Assembly: GCA_017163975.1 (NCBI GenBank)
Contig: JAFFSR010000353.1
Location: forward strand, 30,001-94,000
From: Anastatus disparis
Taxonomy: Eukaryota; Arthropoda; Insecta; Hymenoptera; Eupelmidae
DNA length: 64,000 nt
Direction of reading: 5' to 3'
This document shows, one piece after another, positions 13,642-25,136 of this stretch. The position numbers and the translations under genes are program-made. The notes under the pieces are model-generated. The model ran no database searches. It saw only the letters and a program-made list of their open reading frames with translations, and was not told the origin of the DNA. Every line of letters begins with the position of its first letter. The first letter of the stretch is position 1.

Positions 13642-13742
13642 CATTGCATGTGGTAAGTTAATTGTGGCTTCCTCACTAACATTTTTACTCGTTGAAGCAA
13701 CGACTCTATCTACTTTTGGTACAACGATTACTTGCTGATTTT
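13642..13742 (-). pseudogene. Exon-like block upstream of the Polinton polymerase
   Basis: A 101-base open block bounded on the minus strand by an acceptor-like CCCTTTTTCAG and a donor-like ATG/GTAAGT, encoding 33 residues rich in V, S, T and N. The next coding block begins after TTCTTCTTTTAG at 13509, leaving a 132-base AT-rich intron-like gap. Phases at the two ends do not agree in my reading, so this is a decayed or misjudged exon. A similar block lies at about 13890-13945. Confidence 0.45.
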
Positions 13743-13851
13743 CTGAAAAAGGGAAAAATTTATAAATTATTTTATTGTTTTAAATAATAAATATTTAAAA
13801 CTTATAAAAATTGACGTTGAATGTTTTTTTTTGTTCTGAAATCTATACACA

Positions 13852-13945
13852 GATTGGAAAATAATCATAAAAAATTTTCAAAATGTTTAAAACTTACCAT
13901 TATATGTGGTTTTCTCATTAGCATTTTTATTCGTTGAAGTAGTGA
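13852..13945 (-). repeat. Diverged duplicate of the exon-intron unit
   Basis: The sequence AGATTGGAAAATAATCATAAA plus the splice-donor-like junction TTAAAACTTACCATTATATG repeats the arrangement at 13590-13650, about 250 bases apart. It suggests a tandem duplication covering the exon-like block and part of its intron, with the second copy degraded. Confidence 0.6.
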
Positions 13946-14215
13946 CTCTATTTTAAAAAAAAATTTATCATAAATTATTTTTATTGTTTTAAATAATGGA
14001 AAATTTCAAACTTTTTTTTATTTTTTTTAAATTGAAAAAAATTAATTTTACTTTGTGGAAATTACAATTATTACAATTATTACAATATACAATTACAATT
14101 ATTATTAATTTACATATTATTGATATTTGTTAATTATAAAATTTTGTAAAAGAATAAAATCATTATATACATTAATTTATTTATTTATATGAAATTCGAT
14201 TATTCCTTTAATTAT

Positions 14216-14761
14216 GGCTGATTCCATTTTAAATCGAACAGTCAGTATACACTCAAGTCACCAATTACTGCGCTAATGGAGTACGTTATTCTACCCTAAA
14301 AATAAGGGTATACGTATTTTTTTATTTTGCTGAAATATCAAAATTGCATCAGATATGCACTTTTGAAAATTGCATACAAAAACTAAATGTTAAAACTGAA
14401 AATGTTGAGAATAACTTTAGATAGCTATCGTTTTACCAATTTCCAATGAATTTTGATAAACCTTTTTTTATTTTATTTCGTTTTGAGCCCTCTTCAACTC
14501 CGTGCAAGAAATTTAAAAAAAAAACTAAAAAATGACTGAGATATATGCATTTTACCAAAAAATGCACTTTTTATGCACATGCATTTTTCTCGAAAAGGCC
14601 ATTTTTTTTTTTGCTGAAATTTTTTTTGCTGATAGAGGACCAAAATACCTATCTAATAGTACTTGTTTGATCCCGGGTTTTTTGGTTTGGAGCGAGAGAA
14701 AAATTCACAAATTTTGTTGGTGAAAAATGCTTGTATATACGTTCGGAAGTCTTAAGCAGTC
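14216..14761 (+). repeat. Left terminal inverted repeat
   Basis: About 546 bases, matched by the reverse complement of 18824-19366 with only scattered substitutions and small indels. The inner boundary falls after CTTAAGCAGTC. Confidence 0.9.
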
Positions 14762-14832
14762 TGCATTCAAACACTGTCGTATGCTTGGCTCATCATTTGT
14801 TTACATTTGTATGCATGTATATAGCATCAATA

Positions 14833-14835
<3 letters not shown>

Positions 14836-14886
<51 letters not shown>
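14836..14886. repeat. (TA)n microsatellite
   Basis: Uninterrupted TA dinucleotide run just inside the left terminal inverted repeat. Confidence 0.95.
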
Positions 14887-14892
<6 letters not shown>

Positions 14893-15118
14893 AAATTCAT
14901 AATATAAAAATAAATATTTAAACATGAAAAAAAAGAATTCTATTCGTGTATATCTATATTATGTATGTTTCGATGTACAAACAATAGGAGGCTAACTCGC
15001 GGACAAATACATCGCGTAACCAAAACAGCATATTAGAACTGTTATATAGAAGCTAGTTATTACTATTACTACGTTTTTACTATTTTACTATTACTACGTT
15101 TTTATTAACTCGCTTTGG

Positions 15119-15157
<39 letters not shown>
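15119..15157. repeat. (TCTG)n microsatellite
   Basis: About nine to ten TCTG units followed by TTCGGTACGAATTTTGC and a stretch containing GAGCTAGAGACTTGAAATTT. The tetranucleotide-plus-flank arrangement resembles the start of a dispersed repeat rather than a simple microsatellite, but its other boundary is not visible. Confidence 0.85.
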
Positions 15158-15254
15158 TCGGTACGAATTTTGCAACCGATTGTAAACTAACTTCCTGATG
15201 AGCTAGAGACTTGAAATTTTAAATATAGCTCGGAACTGGATGACAATGCAATAT

Positions 15255-15650
15255 TATAAAAAAAATATATATATCTACCGAACAATATATTAATATATTC
15301 AATCATATACGGAGATGTTGGCAAAATTGAAGATTTGAAGATTTTATATATAGATACACTTTTAACATTAGTGTCTAAACATCTTCGAAAATTTTAAAAA
15401 TCTTCTTTTGATATATTAATATATTAATATATTAATATATCAAATATAGTAATATATTAATATAGTAATATATCAAATATATTAATATATCAAATATATT
15501 AATATATCAAATATATTAATATATCAAATATATTAATATATTAATATATCAAATATATTAATATATTAATATATCAAATATATTAATATATTAATATATT
15601 AATATATTAATATATCAAATATATTAATATATTAATATATTCAATATTAT
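15255..15650. repeat. ATATTAATAT / ATATATCAAAT tandem array
   Basis: Dense short repeats of TATTAATATATCAAATA-type units with a variable number of TATTAATA blocks. It is flanked by two similar blocks (15300-15400 and 15700-15800) sharing TATATAGATATACTTTTAACATTAGTGTC-type sequence, so the array sits between direct copies. Confidence 0.85.
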
Positions 15651-16199
15651 ATTTTTGCATGCATTGTTGGATAATATAATTAAATATATATTCCCACCGA
15701 AAAATATATTAATACAATTATATACGGAGATATTGGAAAATTGAAATTTTGAAGATTTTATATATAGATATACTTTTAACATTAGTGTCTAACCATCTTC
15801 GAAAATTTTTAAAATTCTTTAACTTGTCATGTATTGCAATTAGACATAAATTACAGCATTTTCTATTATACATATAAAATTGGAGACTGTATTTTATTCA
15901 TTTTATGGTCTAACAATGCATAAAACAATAAATCTTGGTTGAATTTCTAATGGCGTCATTATCGTCAAAATGGCGGGAAACTCACCATGTGATTACGTGT
16001 TCTCTAAAAAAATAGATGAAACACGTTTTAGTCCCTTGACAACAATATATATGCTATATAATATGCACTGTTGGACAACACGATAAATAATATTATTAAT
16101 AATAATAATAATACCAAAATGTATAAGATAATATTTAAATAAAAAAATTTTCAATCTACCACGTTTTTTAATTGAACTAAAAAGTATAAAATAATATTA

Positions 16200-16460
16200 A
16201 AAATAAAAAAAAAACTTTTTAATGTACCACGTTTTTATAATGAACCAAAAAGTATAAAATAATGTGTAATAAAATGAAAAATGAATAATGATTTGAAATA
16301 AAAAAAAACGTGGGGCGCATACAATACATAATAATAAACATGCGCCCCACGTTTTTTTTATTTCAAATCATTATTCATTTTTCATTTTATTACACATTAT
16401 TTTATACTTTTTGGTTCATTATAAAAACGTGGTACATTAAAAAGTTTTTTTTTTATTTTA
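16200..16460. repeat. Long palindrome centred near 16330
   Basis: The left arm (16200-16320, ending TGGGGCGCAT) and right arm (16340-16460, starting ATGCGCCCCACG) are near-perfect inverted copies around a 19-base spacer. The outer parts contain GTACCACGTTTTTATAATG and its complement. A related direct copy of the outer part lies at 16130-16200. Likely a hairpin MITE lodged upstream of the transposase. Confidence 0.85.
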
Positions 16461-16534
16461 AATATTATTTTTACGGCTGCTTTGAAAGGTGCTTCTCGGG
16501 CTTGTGAAAAATTCAACAAAATTGTGAAATAACA

Positions 16535-18686
16535 ATGTCCGAAATTTACTCTTCTAAAAGAATTTCATGTCCCGATTTTTTTCAAATGCATAAAAAGGTA
16601 GTTTATATGAGCAGTAATTCACGTTTTAGACCGTTGGAAGATTTAGCCATTAATTTGGCACAGCTTCATCCAGATTTAAATATATTGCCATCTACTAATG
16701 TATGTAAAAATTGCCATAAACGCATATCAAAAATGATTTTAAGTGATCTTGAGTCTATATCTGAAAATGAAATCACTGAACTTTTTAGCGGAAGAGATGA
16801 TGATTTTATTCCGAAGACACCCGAACGAATAGAGGAATTAAACGAGAGTATTAATTCAGTTTTACCTGAATGCATCTCACCCCTAAAAAGAAAAACTGCA
16901 ATACCTGAAAATTTTAGAGGAAATTACGTATCTAAAAAGAAAAAATCCTTAATTTCAGCTTTTTCTGCTACTGTTGGAAGTAAATTAGAAGATGCGTATG
17001 GCATTTCAGTTGAATCAATAGAATTCGGACGAAAATTCCACTGAAAACTATTGGGATGAATTTTTAGAAAATTTTAAATTGGCTTTAGAAAAATGCTCTT
17101 CTATTTCGGAGAAAATAAAACTTCTAACTCTACTACCTTCAAAATTAAGCAAAATAAAAGTTTGCTCACTATTCCCGAATATAAGCGAGTATATGATAAA
17201 TAAATCAAGAAATCTCGTGAAAAATAAAGGAGTTTATTCGGAGCCAGATTTATATACTGGTCATCCTATTGATGAAAGCACAAAAAATATCGTTATGGAA
17301 TATTTTTTAAATGATGATTTTAATTGTAGTAGACAAAGTCCAAATAAATCTGATGTCGTAACTGTTAAAATTAATAACACAAAAACTAAAAAAGTCAAAC
17401 GGTTTCTTACTCGAAGCTTAAAAGAAACATATAGTCAATTAAGAAAAGAAAATCCAAACTTACAAATAGGAAAATCGAAATTCTATAGTCTAAGACCAAG
17501 TTTCGTCTTAACTAGCCCTGTGAAGGAAGCTTGTCTTTGTGTACATTGCGAAAATTTTGAACTGTTTCTTACAAGTTTGATTCGTTTTAGAGGCGATAAG
17601 AATTCCGAATTAGATTCAATTCGTTCAGAAATAACTAACACAATGTTGTGTTCTGAACCATCTGATTCATGTTTCTTGCAAGAATGCAAAGATTGTCCCG
17701 GTAGTGCGGGTATCACATTAGAATTGTTAAAACTGAAACAAAATTGTGAAGATGAAATTACGTTTGTTTTGTGGGATAATGGTAATCTTATTAAACAAAC
17801 AATAAGCTTAACAGTTTTTAAAGAAAAACTTTCCATCTGCGCATTGAAAGCAAGTACTCATATATAAATAAAAAATATTCAACGTGAAGCTATAAAAAAA
17901 GAAAAAGAAGAAGGTAAAGCTGATCCTACTAAGTTAATCATCCACGTTGACTTTGCAGAAAATTGGTCTGTAATAAATAATAAAGTGGTTCAAGGAAATC
18001 ATTGGGTAAATAACCAAATTTCTATTTTTACTACAGTCTGTTACCAAAGAGAGATAACACAAAGTTTTGCGATAGTTAGTGACGACAAAAAGCATGATAC
18101 TGCATATGCACTGCTAGCAATAAATAAAATTATCGATCTTATGAAAAAGAATTATTTAGTTACTAAAGTCACTATCATATCAGATGGAGCTCCAAGCCAA
18201 TTTAAAAATCGTTTTCAACTACATGAATTCAAACATTGGTTTTATGAAATGAAATGGTTATTTTCTGCGACTGGTCATGAGAAAGGAGCCGTTGATGGAA
18301 TAGGTGGGCTTCTAAAGCATTATGCTACTTCACATAACTTGAAAAGAGTTCATGAAGAATCGATACAAAATGCTGACGATTTTATAAATTGGGTTCAAAG
18401 TTATACCAATGCAATAAAAATCATTTTACTACCAATAAATGAGATTGAAAGATTTAGAAAAAAGAAAAATATTGAATGGAGTGGGGTTTCTAAATATAAT
18501 GGAATTCAAAAAAGTCATATGTGGTTAAAAAAACTTGGGGAATTAATATCACATATATTTATTGGCAGGACAGCTATACATGCACTAAATGAAGTGAAAA
18601 ACAAGAAAAAAAAGCCAAGCGTCGTGAGACTATATTTAAAACTAAAACTAATAAGCGCAATAATAAAAAAAAATAATTATCTATAA
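16535..18686 (+). pseudogene. DDE-type transposase of the long-TIR transposon
   Basis: Transposase of the surrounding element, which would cut and paste it in the nucleus. The first frame starts with ATG at 16535 and carries a CKNCHKRIS zinc-binding-like motif. A frameshift near 17025-17040 moves coding to the frame that runs to an in-frame TAA at 17865-17867. The same frame then continues to 18686. CXXC-rich segments lie at about 17530-17550 and 17680-17700. Candidate catalytic positions are in HVDFAENW (about 17940), IISDGAPSQF (about 18172) and GHEKGAVDGIGG (about 18273). The C-terminus is lysine-rich. With one frameshift and one stop, this copy is inactive. Full length would be about 720 residues. 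Family assignment (Sola-like) is tentative. Confidence 0.8.
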
Positions 18687-18823
18687 TTATTTTTTTGACG
18701 CATCCCAATAGTGAGAGGCAAGGGGAACTCACTCTAAAAAAGCACCCCGAAGGGAACAGAATCCTTCTACGTCCACGTCGTTGTTCCTGGATAATGCTAA
18801 ACGAAGGATAATATTTAAATGTC

Positions 18824-19366
18824 GACTGCTTAAGACTTCCGAACGTATATACAAGCATTTTTCACCAACAAAATTTGTGAATTTTTTTCTCGCTCCAAAC
18901 CAAAAAACCCGGGATCAAACAAGTACTATTAGATAGGTATTTTGGTCCTCTATCAGCAAAAAAAATTTCAGCAAAAAAAATGGCCTTTTCGAGAAAAATG
19001 CATGTGCATAAAAAGTGCATTTTTTGGTAAAATGCATATATCTCAGTCATTTTTTAGTTTTTTTTTTAAATTTCTTGCACAGAGTTGAAGAGGGCTCAAA
19101 ACGAAATAAAATAAAAAAAGGTTTATCAAAATTCATTGGAAATTGGTAAAACGATAGCTCTCTAAAGTTATTCTCAACATTTTCAGTTTTAACATTTAGT
19201 TTTTGTATGCAATTTTCAAAAGTGCATATCTGATGCAATTTTGATATTTCAGCAAAATAAAAAAATACGTATACCCTTATTTTTAGGGTAGAATAACATA
19301 CTCCATTAGCGCAGTAATTGGTGACTTGAGTGTATACTGACTGTTCGATTTGAAATGGAATCAGCC
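18824..19366 (-). repeat. Right terminal inverted repeat
   Basis: Inverted copy of 14216-14761. Ends GGAATCAGCC, directly followed by the TTAT target duplication. Confidence 0.9.
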
Positions 19367-19370
19367 TTAT

Positions 19371-20402
19371 ATAAAAATTAAATTTTATTTGATAAAAAAT
19401 TAAATATTATTATTTTAAATTTCTCAGAAAGTACTATTTTACCAAAAACAGAGGTTTTCGTCAAACATTATATAAATTCACAATCTGAAAAAATAAAAAA
19501 TAAAACATCTGGTGGTCTGGAAAATGACTTTATCAAACATCATTATAATATTATTTATAACGAGTTAACTGCGTTACATTTAAACTTCATATCGACATCT
19601 GTTATATCGAAACTTAATTCGTTATAAATATTATACAGTTATAAAAATATGTAAAATTTTAAAGACATAATACAACATACATAACATAAAAATAAAGATA
19701 TTGTTTCACTTAATTTATTCAACCATTTCTTTAATAACCAAACCCATTCCTCAATAAATCATATTTATTTAAGCATTTTAAAACGTATTTCTCTATTCTG
19801 TATAAAGATTATATATATTTAGATTTCTACTTGAATGACTTATTTTAAATTAATAACCTTAAACTTATTTCATTATTTATATTTTTTGTATGTAAAAATA
19901 TTTTGTATTTAATTCTCGTAAAATCATATTTAGTATCTGTTATAATCAGTCATAATAATAAAATTTGCTATATACAAATTCCTTCTATATTAGTATAAAT
20001 GCTTTCAATCTGACAATTCGAAATTTCTTATTACCAAACAAGTATTTTAAAAACAACATTCAAATATCTAGTACCCTTATAAACCATCTATCAGACACTT
20101 TTGTTTTGTTCAAGAATTTTCTTTGAACTTCATTCTATACTCATAAAATCTGGCGTCAGTGATTTTTCTCCTATACCTTTTCAACGCTTACCTGACAGAC
20201 ACCTTGCATCTCCAAAAATTTTTCTTACGGCGTCCCCCTTCACTTCGGGCTGTTTCGCTTTTCCTCGTATATGCTCGAGCTTAGGCGCCAACAATCTTTT
20301 CCCTATATTCCCCCTGAATTTCATGGCTGCCATTTTCACCTATAATCCCCCATATACTACTCATATCTCACACACAAATTTTGCAATCTTTGCATCTTCC
20401 CT
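19371..20402. other. AT-rich spacer, no feature seen
   Basis: No recognisable coding sequence or repeat structure apart from general AT-richness. A slightly GC-richer patch at 20160-20330 gives an open plus frame without motifs. Confidence 0.45.
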
Positions 20403-20795
20403 CTTAAGGGGATGTAAAATGGACACTACACCTGTACACATAAATATTCACTATCTTAACATTTTATTGCAAAATTTTCAATTAAAAAATGCATTAGCTT
20501 GTAGTATGTACCATGAAGATTATTCAGTTAAATTTTTAAATAAATTCATTCATTAGTTATTGAGAATTTTGGGTTCCAAAATTATTTATTAACATTTTTC
20601 AAGTTTGTATAGAAATCCAAATATCTTAAAAACTAATTAATGAATTTATTTGAAAATTTATCTCAATAATCATCATGGTACATACTACAAGCTAATGCAT
20701 TTCTTTTCTGAAAATTCAGCAATAAAATGGAAAGGAAGCTAATATCTATAAGTACAGGTGTAGTGTCCGTTTTACATCTCCTTAACTCCTGAGTA
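20403..20795. repeat. Inverted repeat pair with conserved peptide
   Basis: 20403-20525 (plus) and 20790-20663 (minus) are inverted copies separated by about 135 bases. Both read through without stops in the same relative frame and conserve peptide blocks such as DTTPV and NALACSMYH, despite nucleotide differences. The right copy is joined to the LINE fragment. No domain is recognised. Confidence 0.65.
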
Positions 20796-21135
20796 GCGTC
20801 AAGCAGAGCCACTGAACAGTAATCGAGATGTGCAAACAGCAGGGCAGTTGCAAGTTGTTTACGCAGAGCATCCGTGGTGTACCGACGAAAAAACCACAAA
20901 ACATATAACACTCTGTGAAATTTCTTTGTAACCATATTAATTTGCAGCTTCCGAGAAAGCTTAGAGTCAAGCGCAACACCAAGGCTTGTCACAGAGTCAG
21001 AGAAAGTAATGCGGACACCTCTCCCAAGATCAATCGTCCTTGGCGCACCAGCATAAAAAGAATTCATAAAACGATTACTACCATAGACCATGACCTTTGT
21101 CTTATCAGCATTTAAAGTGAGTAGCATGTAACATT
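20790..21135 (-). pseudogene. Non-LTR retrotransposon reverse transcriptase fragment
   Basis: About 110 codons matching the end of the LINE reverse transcriptase domain. Readable motifs are LNADKTKVMVYG, LGVALDSKLS, the alpha-helical TKKFHRVLYVLWFFRR and the terminal HLDYCSVALLDATQEL. This region normally follows the catalytic YXDD, which is absent, so the fragment is truncated on both sides. Family level (Jockey, CR1 or relative) cannot be decided. Confidence 0.8.
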
Positions 21136-21159
21136 GGATTAATCTTCCGATGAAAGATT

Positions 21160-22520
21160 CCTGTAAGGTAGACATGAAAAGTTCTTGCAAGATTACAAGA
21201 AAATATTTCTACAAGATTCTATTGGCAACTTACTGCAAGGTTTCACTGCAAGGTCGCAGTAACCTTACTATATTCCTTGTAATCTTTCAAATGTATTTAG
21301 TTAACCCGAAACTATACATTCATGTACATGCTTAAATTCATCTGTATAGAGGATGTCGACTCAAAGGATGGATGATACAAAAATAAAAATTAGTACAACA
21401 AATAAATAGAGAATTGAATAAATTATGAAATAATAAATGATAACAAATATAAAAATAGAAATAATAATAATGCCCATAAAAATTCTCTCTTTAATGTATT
21501 TTTTTAAAGACCAAAATAAAATTTTTTTTTCATTACGTATCGATTATTATTTTGTTTCTTTATTTTTATACAAAGATAAGTTTTACATTAATTTTAATAC
21601 GATTTTATAGAAACAGCTGAATGTTTGGGATACTGAAATATTGAAATCATTTTAAAATAAAGCTCAAGTTGTAAAATATAATTTATTTTTATTTTAAAAT
21701 AATAAGCCTATTTTTTCATATAAAATATATATGAAAAATAAAACGTATAAGACTTTTACAAAAATATTTTATAGAAAATAAGGTGAAAAAATATCACATA
21801 ATTCTTGAAGCCTTATGAATATTATATTTCTAGATTTATTTTCATTCTCTCTTTAAACTTATTATTTAATAATTCTTATTATTTAAGATGCTGCAGCAAG
21901 GTTGTACTGAAACCATGCACTAAATATTCATTCTAACCTTGCAGCAACCTTTCGTGAAATATTTTTTTTTAAGATTATTGCACGGTTGCAGCAAAGTTTC
22001 TTCTTAATGTTTCAGTGCAAGAGTACTGTTATATTGCAGCACTGTAAGTTTCAGTGTTAATAGTATTTGAAATACTGCTACAAGGTTGTAGAGAAAACTT
22101 GCGGCAAAATTTTATTGTAATCTTGCAGCAACCGTTCGTGAAATGTTTTTTTTTTAAAACATTATTGCAAGGTGGCAGCAAAGTATATTCGTAATGTTTC
22201 AGTGCAAGATTGCGGCAATATTGCAGCGAAGTTTCATTGCTAGTATTATTTGAAATACTGGTACAATGTTGCAGCAAAACCTTGTGGCCATATGCTATTG
22301 TAGCCTTGCAGCAACATTATGTGAAATGTTTTTTCAAAACATTATTGCAAGGTGCAGCAAAGTTTTTTCGTAATGTTTCAGTGCAAGATTTCTGCAATAT
22401 TGCACGATATCTCATTGCAAGCATTGTTTAAAATGCTGCTGCAAGGTTGCAGCAAAGTTTCTTCGTAATTTTTCAGTGCAAGAGTACTGTAATATTGCAG
22501 AAAGTTTCAGTGTTAACATA
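21160..22520. repeat. GCAAGGTTGCAGCAAAG satellite, ~183-bp unit (block 1)
   Basis: The landmark GTGAAATGTTTTTTT recurs near 21954, 22138 and 22321, a ~183-bp period. Units alternate GCAAGGTTGCAGCAAAG, TTTCAGTGCAAGATTGC and TTTGAAATGCTGCT. A diverged patch lies at 21165-21290. The intervening 21300-21890 is AT-rich with no feature seen. The same satellite resumes at 28360, after the errantivirus. Confidence 0.85.
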
Positions 22521-22559
22521 AGGTTTTCAGTGTTAACATGTTTCATAAGGAAATAGACA

Positions 22560-25136
22560 GACAAACATAAAAATTTGGAAATGAAGGTATTATAACAAAG
22601 TCAAATTCGCCTTTTGTATAACCCGTTTGGTGTATTCCAAAGAAAATGGATGCTCCAGGAATAAAAAATATAGAGATTCAGAAAATTAAATGAATACACA
22701 CTCCAAGATAATTACCCATTGCCATCAATAAATGAGATCCTGGATCAATTGGGAGGAATAAGATACTTTTCTGCATTTGACTTAGCCTCAGGTTTTTAAC
22801 AAATACCGGTTTTACCAGAACACAGAGAGCGTACTGGATTTTCTACTCATAAAAAGCATTGGGAATTTACACAAATGCCAATGGGCCTAAAAAAGGCACC
22901 TGCTACATTTTAAAGGATAATGAATTCAAAATTATAAGGATTAATAGGCACTATATGTTTCGTATATTTAGATGACATTATAGTATACTCAAAAACCTTT
23001 GAAGAACATTTAAAGAACTTACAGATATTATTTGATCGACTAAGAATTGCAGGCTTAAAACTGCGACCCGATAAATGCGAATATGTAAGACCAGAACTAG
23101 AATATTTAGGACATCTCATCACAGAGAAAGGAGTATATCCTAACCGAAATAAATTAGAATGTATAAGAAATTATAAACAACCTTCCAATCAAAAGGAAAT
23201 CAGACAATTTCTAGAATTATGTGGATATTATAAAAAATTTATTAAAAATTACGGTAAAATCACAGCACCTCTTAACAAATTAATGAGTAAAAATGTCACT
23301 TCTAACTTTGATGATAAATGCAAAAAGGTTTTTGAAATATTAAAGGAGAAATTAACATCATCGCTTATATTAAAATATCCTAATTTGAAAGAGATGTTCA
23401 TACTACTAAGAGATGCAAGTAACGAAGGACTCGGTGCAATTCTCAGTCAAGGTGATTACAAGAAAGGATAAGATTTACCATGCGCCTATGCTTCAAGAAC
23501 ACTCAATCAAGCTGAAAAGAATTATTCAACCACCAAAAAGGAATTATTAGCAGCAGTATGGGCAATGCGACATTTTAGACATTTCTTATATGGCAAAACC
23601 TTTTATTTCAATAACAGATCATGCACCATTAGCAGGTCTCATAAAATCAAAATCACCGGAAATTGGATCCAGAATTTTTAAACTTTTGTTGAAAATCACA
23701 GACTTCCAACCTGTAGTGAAATATAAAAAGGGCAAATTGAATACTAATGCCGATGCTCTTAGCCAAGCATTTGTTGCAAAAAGAGAAAATCCACGAATAA
23801 AGTACGTTAATGCTATAGAAGGTGATATAATATATAACAATACTAATAATCAAGACATAAAACAAGTTTTAAAAGAAATATTGTCTAAATACACAGAGGG
23901 ACAAATATTGGAACTCAGAGGTTTTAACAGAAAGAAATTCTTCGATGCTACAGACTTTTTAAAAACTATAGCTGCCAAAAGAGGTATTAAGGAGATAATA
24001 CTTGTATACTTTCGGACAGAAAAGAAATCTAAATATGGAAAGATAGGAATAAAACAAGCATGTAAAGGAGACATTGTACTAACACCAAATAAAGAATTAA
24101 TACGATCACCAATAAATTATTTACTCATGTGGATTGTGAAAAGACTAGAAAAACATTAATAGCTAGAACCCATAGCGAAACTCATTGGGCTTATGATGAA
24201 ACTCTGTTCCAGCTGCGTAAATATTGTTGGGAAACAAAAGCAGAAGAGGTTAGAAATTGGATCGATCCCTGCAAATATTGTGTGGAAAGAAATTTTAATA
24301 GCAGATTCAAGGCTCCAGGCACTATCATAAACGCGCCAAAAGAAATCAACGAATTATGGTAAATAGATCATTCTGAAGAAAAGGGAATAAAATTACTTTT
24401 TATTATAGAAGAGCTTTCACGATATGCTAAAGTTTATCAATTGAAAAATCTAGATCAAACTATGCAATTTATAGAAGATTTAATGAGTGAATGGGAAATA
24501 CCAAAGAAAATAATAAGTGGCGATGCAGCTACCTTTACATCAAGGGCATTTCAAAATTTATTAGAAATAAATAAAATAGAATATATACCAACAACTCCAT
24601 TACATCCACAATTAAACGGTATAGTAGAAAGGCTTATAGGGACCTTGAAGAAAAGAATAATTGGAGCAGTCTCGAACAATAAAAGCTTTTATCCAATCAT
24701 TACTGCTTATAATAGAACAATACACCCTACTACGAAATATATACCTTATGAATTATTCTTTGGGCGAATCTTACCTAAAGAAAATTGGAACCATGACAAG
24801 TCAAATTCACTAAATAAACGACTGAAAGAAAACACAAAGAAAGCAAAAGAAGCAACAGAAAATATACAAAGACAAAAGGAAATGAATAAAAACACAGTAG
24901 ATAACAGACGAATTTCAAGAATCAATCCACAACTAGGGAACAGGTTAAATTTTAGAACGTCGCGCGGATTTATAGGACCAGCAATAATTCTCACAGTCAA
25001 TAATAAAAGTCATACCGTCCAGCTTTTATTTAAAACTAAAATTCTCAGGCGACATTTTAATGAGATCACGCCTATCTCGAATCCCTTCTTTGTTACAGAT
25101 GAAGGCGATAATCATATTAACAGTCATGTTGATTGA
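22560..25136 (+). pseudogene. Errantivirus pol: RT, RNase H, integrase
   Basis: Reverse transcriptase is readable from about 22560. FDLASGF is followed by a stop codon. MGLKKAPATF and the catalytic YLDDIIVYS (near 22967) are preserved. RNase H follows from about 23380 (LRDASNEGLGAIL). The frame breaks near 23470 and 23590. The integrase zinc-binding module near 24160-24290 has two histidines and CKYC, and the catalytic core has IDHSEEKG, SGDAATFTS and NGIVERL, with the DDE residues visible. The 3' end overlaps the env start. The copy carries several stops and frameshifts. Confidence 0.87.

Larger units (their letters stand above)
14216..19366 (+). mobile_element. Long-TIR DDE DNA transposon (Sola-like?)
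   Basis: A 5,151-base element with terminal inverted repeats at 14216-14761 and 18824-19366, starting GGCTGATTCCATTT and ending with its complement. Direct 4-bp TTAT copies flank it at 14212-14215 and 19367-19370. It contains one transposase region on the plus strand (16535-18686). The left half holds microsatellites and a palindrome that look like later insertions or expansions. The 4-bp target duplication and the aspartates of the transposase would fit the Sola superfamily. That assignment is inference from memory of family traits and is uncertain. TIR near-identity implies fairly recent mobility. Confidence 0.88.
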
